Below, piece by piece: positions 13,717-22,269 of a DNA stretch of 64,000 bases. The DNA lies in the NCBI GenBank assembly GCA_963922335.1, contig CAWUIB010000004.1, positions 124,001 to 188,000 on the forward strand, given 5' to 3'. The stretch's first letter is position 1, and every line of letters starts with the position of its first letter. The position numbers and the translations under genes are program-made. The DNA is from CALBPI01 sp963922335 (GTDB lineage: Bacteria; Pseudomonadota; Gammaproteobacteria; Steroidobacterales; Woeseiaceae). The notes under the pieces are model-generated. The model had not been told where the DNA came from, searched no databases, and saw nothing but the letters and a program-made list of their open reading frames with translations.

Positions 13717-15402
13717 ATGGAAGGACTGAGTAATTTTCTCGCGGTGTCGAACGGCATCCTTTGGGCTGAGCCTGTGCTCTACACACTGCTCGGCACAGGA
13801 GTGCTGTTTACGATCTGGAGCGGCTTCGCCCAGTATCGCGCACTGACCCATGGCACCGCGGTCGTTCGCGGCAAGTACGACAATCCTGACGATCCCGGCG
13901 CGATCAGCCATTTTCAGGCGTTGTCAGCAGCGCTGTCGGCGACCGTGGGACTTGGCAATATCGGTGGCGTCGCACTCGCGATTGCGCTCGGTGGCCCGGG
14001 CGCCGTGTTCTGGATGTGGATTGTCGGGCTTGTCGGCATGGCGATCAAAATCACCGAAGTCACGCTCTCGATGCTCTACCGCAACACCGACGATCCGGAC
14101 AATCCGCATGGCGGTCCGATGTGGGTCATCACCAAAGGACTACCGGAAATTTCACCCGGGTTGGCAGGCGTTGGCAAAACCATCGGCGTCATTTTCTGTC
14201 TGACCCTGCTGGTATCGACGGCCACCGGCGGCAACATGTTCCAGGCGTGGAACGTTGGCGAGATCACCGAAGCGTATTTTGGTGTACCCAGCATTGTCAC
14301 CGGCATCATCCTCGCGGTCATCGTGGGCTCTGTGATCATCGGCGGCATCAAACGCATCGGCGCCGTTGCTGGCACGCTCGTGCCCTTCATGGTCGCGCTG
14401 TATCTGATTGCCGGAACCTACGTGCTGGTCGTGAACGCTGATCAAATCCCGGCGATGTTTGCACTCATCATTACCGGCGCATTCAATCCGCAAGAGGCGA
14501 CCGGCGCATTCATCGGTGGCACCGTGGCCTACGGATTCCTGATTGGCATGAAGCGCGCGCTGTTTTCCAACGAAGCCGGGCAAGGCTCCTCGCCCATCGC
14601 TCACTCTGCAGCGAAAACCGACGAGCCGGTCCGAGAAGGTGTCGTAGCCGGCCTGGAGCCTTTCATCGACACGATTGTTGTGTGCACCTTCACCGCGTTG
14701 ATCATTCTCTCGACCGGTGTCTGGAACCGCAGTGCAGATGGCGTCATGACCACAGAGCCCTTCATCGCAAAAGTCAGTGAGGGCGTCTGGCAGATCGAAT
14801 CGACGCCGGCGCCGGTCAATGACGCGCTCGAGGTCGGCACGCAGGTCTATGTGATCGTCGAAGCGGATCCGAACGACAACACGGGCAATAACCTTCACAA
14901 GGTATCCGGCACGATCGTAGAAGGGCCCACCGGGCCGCTGGTGGAATTCGCGCCTTTCGAGAGTCAGGGCGGACCCGCCATGACCGATCTCGGTTTGTAC
15001 ACAAGCTATGTTGGGGCAACGATGACGGCCGCAGCGTTTGACTCCGTAGCGCCGGGGCTCGGGATGTGGCTGGTCACCATCGCGTCGTGGCTGTTTGCGA
15101 TTTCGACGATGATCTCGTGGAGTTACTACGGCGAGCAAGGCATGGTCTATCTGGCGGGCGAAAAGTCAGTCTTGCCCTACAAGATCGTGTTCTGCGGATT
15201 GATCATTCTCGCCACTTTCGGATTGATCGAGACCGACGTTGACCTCGACAACATGACGGGTGTCGGCACCGGCGTGATGCTGTTCGCCAACGTGCCCATC
15301 ATGTGGATTATGGGCTACAAGGCGATGAACGCGTATCACGCGTACATCGCACGCCTGAGGTCCGGTGAGGTCGACGCGGAAAACGCTTCCACGACGTCAT
15401 GA
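13717..15402 (+). CDS. Sodium:alanine/glycine symporter (AGCS family) with an inserted domain
   Basis: It imports alanine or glycine with Na+ across the inner membrane. Signature motifs are SATVGLGNIGGVALAIALGG near residue 75 and NEAGQGSSPIAHSAAKT near 290, plus about eleven membrane segments. At 561 residues it is about 100 longer than common family members. The extra part, residues about 335-435, falls between membrane segments and is hydrophilic and beta-rich (DALEVGTQVYVIVEA, TIVEGPTGPLVEFAPFE), so it is probably periplasmic. GGGGAGAGG sits right before ATG 13717. Its stop overlaps the next start as ATGA, suggesting translational coupling to the exported proteins downstream. Confidence 0.92.
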   Translation: MEGLSNFLAVSNGILWAEPVLYTLLGTGVLFTIWSGFAQYRALTHGTAVVRGKYDNPDDPGAISHFQALSAALSATVGLGNIGGVALAIALGGPGAVFWMWIVGLVGMAIKITEVTLSMLYRNTDDPDNPHGGPMWVITKGLPEISPGLAGVGKTIGVIFCLTLLVSTATGGNMFQAWNVGEITEAYFGVPSIVTGIILAVIVGSVIIGGIKRIGAVAGTLVPFMVALYLIAGTYVLVVNADQIPAMFALIITGAFNPQEATGAFIGGTVAYGFLIGMKRALFSNEAGQGSSPIAHSAAKTDEPVREGVVAGLEPFIDTIVVCTFTALIILSTGVWNRSADGVMTTEPFIAKVSEGVWQIESTPAPVNDALEVGTQVYVIVEADPNDNTGNNLHKVSGTIVEGPTGPLVEFAPFESQGGPAMTDLGLYTSYVGATMTAAAFDSVAPGLGMWLVTIASWLFAISTMISWSYYGEQGMVYLAGEKSVLPYKIVFCGLIILATFGLIETDVDLDNMTGVGTGVMLFANVPIMWIMGYKAMNAYHAYIARLRSGEVDAENASTTS

Positions 15403-16202
15403 TAACACTCGCGCTCGCTGCATTGCTGGTTTTGCCGGCCGGTGTAGCGGGTGCGGCTGATATTGCCGGCTTCTCGCCGGATCGTTCCCCGGAGGAAAAC
15501 GGCCGGGCGATCGCTGAAGAAGCGGATCGTCGTGGCGAGGGGTTTGGAGACACAAGCGCCGCGTTATCGATGACGTTGTTTGATGGGCGCGGCAATAGCG
15601 TTACCCGTGCGATGCGCAGTCGCACACTGGAACGCACCGACGACGGCGATCGGACTCTACTGTTCTTTGAAGATCCGGCGGACGTTCGAGGCACCGCGTT
15701 CCTCACTCATGGGCATCCGGATCGAGACGATGATCAGTGGCTCTACCTGCCCGCGGTGAAACGCGTCAAACGCATCGCATCCCGGAATCGATCGGGGGCA
15801 TTCATGTCGAGCGAGTTCTCGTACGAGGATCTCGGCAACGATGACATCGAGAAATATCGCTATCGGTACCTGGGGGACGAGACCATAGACGGCAAGGATG
15901 CGTACAAGCTCGAACGACTGCCCGTCGGCACATCCGGCTATTCGCGGCAGGTCGCGTGGCTAGACCAGCAGCACCTGCGCATTCTGAAAATCGACTATTA
16001 CGACCGGGCTGGAGCACTTCTCAAGACGTTGAGTGCCGAGCGCCACGAGCTTTACGAGAATCGTTTCTGGCGCGCGTTGCGCATGGAGATGAACAACCAC
16101 CAAACCGGGCGGCGTACTGTCCTGGAATGGGCCGACTACGTATTTGGTTCGGGTCTCGATGCGCGCGACTTTGAACGTGAAGCGCTACGCGACCTGCGCT
16201 AG
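15399..16202 (+). CDS. Outer membrane lipoprotein-sorting protein domain (LolA-like), periplasmic
   Basis: 267 residues. The N-terminus MITLALAALLVLPAGVAGAA is a signal peptide with no lipobox. The body matches the LolA-like family called outer membrane lipoprotein-sorting protein, with RTLLFFEDPADVRGTAFLTH, then QWLYLPAVKRVKRI, SGAFMSSEFSYEDL and a C-terminal EWADYVFGSGL. Members usually accompany RND-type transporters and an outer-membrane protein. Here the partner upstream is an AGCS symporter, joined by a 4-base overlap. Its end overlaps the barrel gene by about 44 bases. It may carry a lipid or lipidated cargo across the periplasm; that is inference. Confidence 0.85.
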   Translation: MITLALAALLVLPAGVAGAADIAGFSPDRSPEENGRAIAEEADRRGEGFGDTSAALSMTLFDGRGNSVTRAMRSRTLERTDDGDRTLLFFEDPADVRGTAFLTHGHPDRDDDQWLYLPAVKRVKRIASRNRSGAFMSSEFSYEDLGNDDIEKYRYRYLGDETIDGKDAYKLERLPVGTSGYSRQVAWLDQQHLRILKIDYYDRAGALLKTLSAERHELYENRFWRALRMEMNNHQTGRRTVLEWADYVFGSGLDARDFEREALRDLR

Positions 16203-17427
16203 TGCACTGCTGATCGGCGTCGCAACGGCGTGCCCGGCGGATGCCGAGTCGACCGACTGGCGCTGGCAAGGCGAGATCACGGCACAAGCCCGTTGGTTCA
16301 CGGAATCATCTTTCGACCCGCGTCAGGACCGCAGAGACTTTGCACTGCTCGGTCAGATTGAAGGGTTCCGCGATTTCAACAACCGGAAAGATCGTGTCGC
16401 TTTAAAGCTGCGCGGTCGCGCAGACGATCGCGATGCCGAGCGGAATCTGACCGACGTCACCGAGTTGTACTGGCGACGGCGGTGGCGCGGCGGCGAGCTT
16501 CTGGTGGGCGTGAATCAGGAATTCTGGGGCACGACCGAGGCCCTGCATCTTGTCGACGTGATCAACCAGACCGATTTTGCCGGCAGCCCGGACGGCGAGG
16601 ATAAGCTCGGCCAACCGATGATCCGACTCTCGCTCTCACCCGAGTGGGGCAATTGGGATTTCTATGTGCTGCCCGGTTTTCGCGAGCGCACGTTTCCTGG
16701 CAGCCGGGGACGGCTGCGAGGCCCGCTGCCAATATTTGCGGATGCTGCACGCTACGAGGCCAGTGAGCAGCAAGACCACATCGACGTCGCTGTTCGCTTC
16801 AACCACTACATCGGACCCGTTGAATTCGCGTTGTCCCACTTCAGCGGCACGAGTCGACTGCCTTTGTTCACACTCGCAGATGGCACGCCGTTGGAAGTCG
16901 CTCCTGGCGCTATAGGCGCTTTGCCACCCGGCATCGACCTCGGAATCGCTCCGCTGTATTTCCTGACCGATCAAACCGGTTTTGATGGGACACTCGTGAG
17001 CGGCGGGTGGCTTTGGAAACTCGAAGCGATTCGCGGTCGCGACCCGCGCGGCCGATTCAACGCTGCGACGGGTGGTTTCGAATACACGTTTACCGGTTTT
17101 GCCGGCAGCGGTATCGACGTCGGGGTAATTGTTGAATACCAGTACGACTCCCGCCCGACAGACTTGCTGATCACGAGCAATGACGACTGGGTCGCAGGTG
17201 CCCGCCTTGCCTTCAACGATTTTTCCGGCAGTGAGCTCCTGATTCTTGCGAGCACGGATGCTGAGACCCGCGCCGGCGTCATATCGCTAGAAGCCTCACG
17301 CCGCTTCGGCAGTCAATGGAAAGGCGCTCTGGAAGCGCGTTATTTCAGCGCAGGGGATGGCACCGATGCGCTGTCGTTGTTCTCGCAAGAGGACTACTGG
17401 CAATTTTCACTGACGCGGTTTTTCTGA
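16159..17427 (+). CDS. Outer-membrane beta-barrel protein of unknown substrate
   Basis: 422 residues from ATG 16159. A signal peptide (ALLIGVATACPADA) is followed by alternating amphipathic strands such as ITAQARWFTES, VALKLRGRAD and LLVGVNQEFWGTTEA, and the chain ends in Phe (QFSLTRFF), the usual C-terminal signal for outer-membrane assembly. It is the last gene after the AGCS symporter and LolA-like genes and overlaps the latter. TTG 16144 is an alternative start. The membrane barrel is well supported and the transported molecule is unknown. It converges on the DUF427 gene with only 2 bases between. Confidence 0.8.
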   Translation: MRATLNVKRYATCASALLIGVATACPADAESTDWRWQGEITAQARWFTESSFDPRQDRRDFALLGQIEGFRDFNNRKDRVALKLRGRADDRDAERNLTDVTELYWRRRWRGGELLVGVNQEFWGTTEALHLVDVINQTDFAGSPDGEDKLGQPMIRLSLSPEWGNWDFYVLPGFRERTFPGSRGRLRGPLPIFADAARYEASEQQDHIDVAVRFNHYIGPVEFALSHFSGTSRLPLFTLADGTPLEVAPGAIGALPPGIDLGIAPLYFLTDQTGFDGTLVSGGWLWKLEAIRGRDPRGRFNAATGGFEYTFTGFAGSGIDVGVIVEYQYDSRPTDLLITSNDDWVAGARLAFNDFSGSELLILASTDAETRAGVISLEASRRFGSQWKGALEARYFSAGDGTDALSLFSQEDYWQFSLTRFF

Positions 17428-17429
17428 CC

Positions 17430-18002
17430 TCACCAATGCCCGGTGCCGGGAGCGCCCTTGAATGGTCCCGTCAGTTCCGGGGTAATCCAACCACCGTAGA
17501 ACCCGCCCGGTTGCGGCCGGACCCGATGATCACCTACGTAGCATACGTCCATCGCCGCCGGCATGAACGACAGCCATCCGGCGATGGCACCAAAAGGTCG
17601 AAACGGATTTGGATAGCACCATACTGCTGCAGGCGCACGGCGCTCACTACCAACGACATCGAAGTACGCAGCCTCACCCTTCCACTCGCAGACACTCGAG
17701 CGCTCAATCGGTTGAAGCCATTCGAAATCTACGTCCTCGCGCGGCAGGTAATACGTCGGCGGACTGGCAGTCTCACAGACTCTCTGCGCGCGCGTTGACT
17801 GGGCGATCACCGCGCCCTCGAACTCAACTCGGATCGCGCGGGGTTCGCGCTCAAGTCGAGGCGGGCGTGGGTAGTCCCATACCGACTCTTGACCGGGCCC
17901 TGGAGTCTCGATGTTGCGTGGACGCACGGCGTCCGTCCAGCGCGCCTGAGCGGCCAGAATCCACTCGGGTGGCTCGCGACCGGAATCGTCACGGGTACTC
18001 AC
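17430..18002 (-). CDS. DUF427 family protein
   Basis: 190 residues. The DUF427 core lies at about 42-140: WDYPRPPRLE, then a short strand pair, RVCETASPPTYYLPREDV and CEWKGEAAYFDV. After that comes a C-terminal extension with WCYPNPF and aromatic and glycine-rich stretches. The family has a small beta fold and no established reaction; the Arg/Glu/Trp/Cys pattern suggests ligand binding. Its ATG overlaps the stop of the upstream membrane-protein gene by 4 bases, so the two form an operon. Confidence 0.85.
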   Translation of the reverse strand: MSTRDDSGREPPEWILAAQARWTDAVRPRNIETPGPGQESVWDYPRPPRLEREPRAIRVEFEGAVIAQSTRAQRVCETASPPTYYLPREDVDFEWLQPIERSSVCEWKGEAAYFDVVGSERRAPAAVWCYPNPFRPFGAIAGWLSFMPAAMDVCYVGDHRVRPQPGGFYGGWITPELTGPFKGAPGTGHW

Positions 18003-18469
18003 GACGATGACGCATCCCTGTCGTCGTCGGCGGGTTTACGTGCTCTGACTTTTCCATCAATCGTGTCGATCAATCCTTGAAGCCGATTCCGTACACCGTC
18101 GAATTGACCCTTGTCATATTGATCGCGCATATAGCGCTCTACATCGCTCACGAGCCCATCCAGCTCTGGGATCTGGTCGTTACCGGAGGAGGTCTGCATC
18201 CGATCCGAGGCCTCGAACAGATTGATGCTGCGCTCGGTTTGCTTGCCGAAGGTGACGACTTCGTAGAATTCCGATCCGGCGTCCTGACCGGGCTTCAGCA
18301 AACTCAGGATGCCGGCGACAAACGACACCGGAATCAAAATCACATCACGCAAACCATCGATAAACAGTTTGAACTGGAACACGATGAGGTCGCGGACCAG
18401 CTGACCTTTACTCACCGATGGTGCCGTTTCCACTGGCGTCGTTGACTCAGATTGTTGTGCTTCGGACAT
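17999..18469 (-). CDS. Small membrane-anchored protein of unknown function
   Basis: 156 residues from ATG 18469, which has AGGAG 7 bases upstream. After a polar N-terminus, one hydrophobic stretch (RDVILIPVSFVAGILSLL) is likely a membrane segment. The C-terminal half is helical and charged (DGLVSDVERYMRDQYDKGQF), followed by an Asp/Ser-rich end. I recognise no domain. It is coupled to the DUF427 gene downstream by a 4-base overlap and is divergent from hemH. Confidence 0.7.
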   Translation of the reverse strand: MSEAQQSESTTPVETAPSVSKGQLVRDLIVFQFKLFIDGLRDVILIPVSFVAGILSLLKPGQDAGSEFYEVVTFGKQTERSINLFEASDRMQTSSGNDQIPELDGLVSDVERYMRDQYDKGQFDGVRNRLQGLIDTIDGKVRARKPADDDRDASSS

Positions 18470-18544
18470 TCGAAACTCCTGCTGGCAAGCACTTCTTCTC
18501 ATTGCTACTGTAAACTACGGTTTTAGTGGTTGGGTAGCCAAGGT

Positions 18545-19648
18545 ATGGCACGCTACAACGGCGATCCGGAATTCGATCACGGTCGCCCTCAAACGCTCGG
18601 TCTGCTGGTCGTCAATCTCGGCACCCCTGATGATCCAACGCCTGCCGCGGTCAAGCGTTATCTCAAGCAGTTTCTGTGGGACCCCAGAGTGGTAGAACAG
18701 CCACGCTGGTTGTGGTGGTTGATCCTGAATCTTGTGATTCTCAACATCCGCCCGAAGCGCTCGGCGGCCGCTTATCAGGAAATCTGGACGGACGACGGCT
18801 CACCGCTATTGTTGTTCAGTCGTGAACTCTCGCATGCCATCGCGAACCAGGTCGCCGAAGACACGGGCGTTGAAGTCGCGGTTGAGCTAGCCATGTCCTA
18901 TGGCAATCCTTCGATTGAAGACGCCATCGGGCGACTGCGCCAGCGCAATGCCCGCCGCCTGGTCGTACTGCCGCTCTATCCGCAGTACTCCGCGACCACC
19001 ACAGGCACCGTCTTCGATGCCGTAACCGATGCGCTCTCTCGTTTGCGTTGGGTGCCGGAGTTTCGCTTTATCAACCAGTATCACGATGCTCCGGGTTTGA
19101 TCGATGCGCTCGCAGATAGCGTGCGCAAACACTGGGATGAACACGGTCAGGGTGAAAAACTGCTCTACTCCTTCCACGGCATCCCCCAACGTTACTTTCG
19201 GGCGGGCGACCCCTATCACTGTCAGTGCCAAAAGACCGCACGACTGGTATCGGAGAAGCTCGGCCTTCGCGAGGACCAATACTTCGTAGCGTTCCAGTCG
19301 CGAGTCGGGCGAGAGCCATGGTTGATGCCCTATACAGACTTCACCCTCGAAGACTGGGGCAAAGCCGGCGGCGGCAAGATTGACGTGATATGCCCTGGTT
19401 TCGCTGCCGACTGTCTGGAGACACTCGAGGAGATTGCGCTCCAGAACCGGGAACTCTATCAAGAGGCCGGTGGTGAGGATCTGCGCTATATCCCATGCCT
19501 CAATGCATCGGATGCGCACGTCGCCGTGCTCTCGAAGGTGGTTTCCGATGCGGTATCCGGCTGGCCAGAGGCGATCAATGCGGTCAACGAGCACCGCGAA
19601 ACGACAGCAGAGCGTGCCAGTGCGCTGGATGACGCCAGTCGGGCATGA
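18545..19648 (+). CDS. hemH: Ferrochelatase
   Basis: It inserts Fe2+ into protoporphyrin IX, the last step of protohaem synthesis. 367 residues from ATG 18545. The family opening GLLVVNLGTPDDPTPAAVKR, YPQYSATTTG, the catalytic His of LLYSFHGIPQRY, CHCQCQKTARL and FQSRVGREPWLMPYTD are all present. The CQCQ pattern could relate to the 2Fe-2S cluster seen in some bacterial ferrochelatases, but I cannot assign the ligands. TTG 18530 in frame is less likely. Its TGA overlaps the start of the next gene as ATGA. Confidence 0.95.
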   Translation: MARYNGDPEFDHGRPQTLGLLVVNLGTPDDPTPAAVKRYLKQFLWDPRVVEQPRWLWWLILNLVILNIRPKRSAAAYQEIWTDDGSPLLLFSRELSHAIANQVAEDTGVEVAVELAMSYGNPSIEDAIGRLRQRNARRLVVLPLYPQYSATTTGTVFDAVTDALSRLRWVPEFRFINQYHDAPGLIDALADSVRKHWDEHGQGEKLLYSFHGIPQRYFRAGDPYHCQCQKTARLVSEKLGLREDQYFVAFQSRVGREPWLMPYTDFTLEDWGKAGGGKIDVICPGFAADCLETLEEIALQNRELYQEAGGEDLRYIPCLNASDAHVAVLSKVVSDAVSGWPEAINAVNEHRETTAERASALDDASRA

Positions 19649-20349
19649 GTAATCGATTCGTTGAACTGGCTCTGCCAGTCGACGATCTGCTGGCAGCGCG
19701 CACCGAACTGACCCATCTCGGGTTCACCGAGTGTCCGGTTACCGATGCCTGGTCCCATGGTTATACCGCCCTCAGACTTGGCACCATCACTGTGGGTTTG
19801 CACGAAGCCCTGATTGAATCGCCAACCATCGTCGTGACGCGCTCTGAACTTGCCGAATCGGTCCGCAGTGATGCGGATACGACTGACTGGCAGCGGCTAC
19901 AGCTCGATGAGGACGAATTCAACTACGCCTTGCGAACCGCGCCGGAAGGACAACCGCTGTTGATCGTCGAGGCAAGCACTCACGCGAGCCTTGAGCCCAT
20001 GCCCATCGGAGAACTTGAATGGGTCGAGTATCTTCGGCCCACTTCGAACTTCACTCGCAGTGTTGGCTTCTGGGCGCCTTACGCAGAAACAACGTCTGCG
20101 CTCAGTGAGTCACCGATGCTGCGACTCAGGATGGACGTTGGTGGCCTGCCGATGGGTTTGCAAGACTCGATAGGCGAGCCCGCTATCGTCCTGTGTGTCA
20201 CACAGGTTGAAGCACTGATTGCGCGACTCGCACAACACGCTCTCGCCTTGCTACCGGCCGAGCATCCCAATGAGGTCGGCAGATTACGTCTCGCGAGCGG
20301 GACCCTGGTCGTACTGGCGACCCAACAGCCTCTGGAAGCAATGTCCTAG
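19645..20349 (+). CDS. Glyoxalase/VOC-like protein of unknown function
   Basis: 234 residues. Two half-domains are visible, each opening with a strand-helix-strand pattern typical of VOC folds: MSNRFVELALPVDDLLAARTELTHLGF, and near residue 125 EWVEYLRPTSNFTRSVGFWAPYAE. Metal ligands are not obvious, so it may bind without catalysing. It is coupled to hemH by a 4-base overlap. Its stop lies within the stop region of the exonuclease gene on the other strand (4-base convergent overlap). The fold call is moderate and the function unknown. Confidence 0.55.
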   Translation: MSNRFVELALPVDDLLAARTELTHLGFTECPVTDAWSHGYTALRLGTITVGLHEALIESPTIVVTRSELAESVRSDADTTDWQRLQLDEDEFNYALRTAPEGQPLLIVEASTHASLEPMPIGELEWVEYLRPTSNFTRSVGFWAPYAETTSALSESPMLRLRMDVGGLPMGLQDSIGEPAIVLCVTQVEALIARLAQHALALLPAEHPNEVGRLRLASGTLVVLATQQPLEAMS

Positions 20350-21242
20350 CCGATCACTTCGAGCTGATCGCTGAGTCGCTCCCCCTGGCGACGAAACGAG
20401 GGACCAAAACCCGCTTCATCGCAAAGCGCATTCAGATGGCCAAGATCGGGAGATTTACGGTGTAACGAGGTTGCGTCGAAACTGAGTGGCACATCCGTTG
20501 GAATGATGGTCAGCGCGCGCGACACGTGGGCAATTTCCCGGTGCATTTCAAGTTTCTGGCCCAACTTGGAGGCACCTCTCACCGCCACATCGCACACGCG
20601 GTCAAGGTTTGCATACAGGACATCCAGACTGCCAAAGTGACGGAGCAAGGCCGCTGCGGTCTTGCGACCGACGCCGGGGACGCCGGGGATGTTGTCCACA
20701 CTGTCGCCTGCCAGCGCCAACAGATCCGCGATCTGTTCCGGGTAGACGCCGAAAACTTCGGGAATGTCCTCATAGCCGAGTTTCTTGTTATTAGCGAAAT
20801 CCCAGAACGTGTCGACCGGTGAAAGTAGCTGCGTCAGATCTTTATCGCGACTCATGATCGTACATGGCACACCGTGCCCCCGGGCGTCATGGGCAAGCGT
20901 TCCTATGATGTCATCGGCTTCGTATTCGCTGCTCGCCGCCTCACGAAGACCCAGCGCCGCCGCCATACGACGGCACTGCTTGAACTGTCGATCCAGCTCG
21001 GGCGGTGCTGGTTCACGATTGGCCTTGTACTCTGGATAGATCTGGTTGCGATAGGAAATCGCGAGGCTCTCGTCGAAGGCGACCGCAACCTGATCCGGGC
21101 CAACATACTCGAGAAAGTCAGCGAGGAACTTTGTAAACCCATACAACGCGTTGGTCGGGTTACCGTCTCCATCCACCATGTCGTCCGGGACAGAAAACCA
21201 CGCCCGGAATACGTAAACGCTCGCGTCGATCAGATAAACCAT
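20346..21242 (-). CDS. Stand-alone 5'-3' exonuclease / flap nuclease (PolA N-domain type, Xni-like)
   Basis: 298 residues matching the nuclease domain of DNA polymerase I without the polymerase. It carries the acidic metal sites: LIDASVYVFRAW, AFDESLAISYR, EYEADDIIGTLA, MSRDKDLTQLL and the helix-hairpin-helix region GDSVDNIPGVPGVGRKTAA. It should trim 5' flaps or RNA primers. All the expected Asp/Glu residues of both metal sites appear to be kept, unlike E. coli Xni, which has lost some. Its start is 33 bases from the end of the HNH gene on the same strand, so co-transcription is possible. Confidence 0.9.
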   Translation of the reverse strand: MVYLIDASVYVFRAWFSVPDDMVDGDGNPTNALYGFTKFLADFLEYVGPDQVAVAFDESLAISYRNQIYPEYKANREPAPPELDRQFKQCRRMAAALGLREAASSEYEADDIIGTLAHDARGHGVPCTIMSRDKDLTQLLSPVDTFWDFANNKKLGYEDIPEVFGVYPEQIADLLALAGDSVDNIPGVPGVGRKTAAALLRHFGSLDVLYANLDRVCDVAVRGASKLGQKLEMHREIAHVSRALTIIPTDVPLSFDATSLHRKSPDLGHLNALCDEAGFGPSFRRQGERLSDQLEVIG

Positions 21243-21275
21243 GACCCCGAAGTGTACCGGGGTCAGGCGTTTGCG

Positions 21276-21914
21276 TCAGAGGTACTTACCACCGTGCTGA
21301 AGGTGCTCCATCACACGCTTGTGCAGCGGGCTCGAGCGCGGGAAGTGTGCAAGCAGATACTCCATCTGGTCTGCGAGCACCCGGCGCCCCTTCAGGAAAA
21401 TGTACTCGGCGTAGGTTGGCGTGAATGGCACGGCGATCAGCTCCATACCTGCCTGTTCCGGAGTGCGGCCGCCTTTATGGTTGTTGCACCGCCTGCAGGC
21501 CGTCGCGACGTTGGTCCATCGATCCTCGCCCTGCTGGGAAATGGGCGTTATGTGATCCCGGGTGAGCTCGCTGTTGGCGAAGCGTCCCGCACAATAAAGA
21601 CAGATGTTCGCATCGCGTTTGAACAGTGTTCGGTTGTTCAGCGGCGGCGTGTACGCGTGGCGCTTTTCTGCCAGCCCCTGATGCGTACCGTGGGTGGCGA
21701 TGATTGAGTTGACCTCGACGATGCTCCGCGACCCATCCAGGCCACTGTAGCCGCCCCTTAGTGTGTACAGGTGCGAGCCGCAGGCGTAAGCGACTTGTCC
21801 CATGTGATAGAGCCGCGCCGCCTCTCGATAATCGATCCACTCAAGCGGCATGCCCGCCACATCTGTACGAAGTACCTGCTGTCCCAAACCGGAACCTGGC
21901 GGTGTTTGCGTCAT
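21276..21914 (-). CDS. HNH endonuclease family protein
   Basis: 212 residues. The C-terminal half holds an HNH module: LFKRDANICLYCAGRF with the first CxxC pair, LTRDHITPISQQGEDRW with the catalytic Asp-His, then NVATACRRCNNHKGGRTP with the second CxxC and Asn/His. The N-terminal 90 residues are a conserved extension without a recognised motif. This type is common as a chromosomal gene in Proteobacteria and is not by itself a sign of mobility. It cuts DNA non-specifically or has a repair role; which is unknown. Confidence 0.85.
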   Translation of the reverse strand: MTQTPPGSGLGQQVLRTDVAGMPLEWIDYREAARLYHMGQVAYACGSHLYTLRGGYSGLDGSRSIVEVNSIIATHGTHQGLAEKRHAYTPPLNNRTLFKRDANICLYCAGRFANSELTRDHITPISQQGEDRWTNVATACRRCNNHKGGRTPEQAGMELIAVPFTPTYAEYIFLKGRRVLADQMEYLLAHFPRSSPLHKRVMEHLQHGGKYL

Positions 21915-22115
21915 CGGTTCGCCTCGCGTTAACGACTTCTGAACGGACTCTGTGTCACCCGCGGTGCCACGAGCCCAATAAAATCAGAGCGCTTGGAACC
22001 TCGTCAAGTCATCCTGAGCGCCGTTCCTTGAACCGGTCTGGGCATGCCATAATGGCCAACCGGCCCTGGAATCTGCGCCATGCGGCTTGCCTTCGAGCGA
22101 TTCCTGAGTGACGAG

Positions 22116-22124
22116 TTATACACA
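22116..22124 (+). promoter_or_regulatory. DnaA box TTATACACA
   Basis: It is a perfect match to TTATNCACA and identical in sequence to the E. coli oriC R2 box. It lies upstream of priA in an AT-richer stretch. DnaA binding is inferred. Confidence 0.45.
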
Positions 22125-22131
22125 CGGCAAA

Positions 22132-22145
22132 TCACATTTTTGTGA
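22132..22145. repeat. Short inverted repeat TCACA-N4-TGTGA
   Basis: A perfect 5-bp inverted repeat around TTTT, 7 bases after the DnaA box. The half-sites are in the opposite order to a CRP site. It may be an operator or a small hairpin. Confidence 0.35.
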
Positions 22146-22269
22146 CAGCTTGGGACATTTAGTCAAATTTCCGTCGCAGAACGCAAGCTATTGAAAAATA
22201 TCGCATTTGTGTGGTTTTTGCCTTGCTCGCGGCGAAACAGCGTTCGCGCTTGTCGCACTGGGATCGGGA

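Larger units (their letters stand above)
21915..22269. other. 355-bp intergenic region between the HNH nuclease and priA genes
   Basis: Divergent genes flank it. The right-hand part (about 22110-22215) is clearly AT-richer than its surroundings. It holds a perfect DnaA box at 22116-22124 and, 7 bases on, an inverted repeat TCACA-TTTT-TGTGA. No convincing open frame or tRNA is seen. It must contain the promoters of priA and of the nuclease pair, but no -35/-10 set stands out clearly. Confidence 0.5.

Noticed and set aside
14152..15138. A 328-codon open frame on the minus strand
   Set aside because: It lies wholly opposite the AGCS symporter and reads as Arg/Asp/Gly-rich sequence with no domain. 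It is a shadow frame caused by high GC in third codon positions.
20874..21707. A 277-codon plus-strand frame across the exonuclease and HNH genes
   Set aside because: It crosses two well-supported minus-strand genes and shows no family motif.
21276..21914. The HNH nuclease as a sign of a homing or mobile element
   Set aside because: No terminal repeats, integrase or disrupted gene nearby; the protein is of a common chromosomal type.
22132..22145. A possible CRP site upstream of priA
   Set aside because: The half-sites are TCACA then TGTGA, the reverse of the CRP order, with N4 rather than N6. It is kept only as an inverted repeat.
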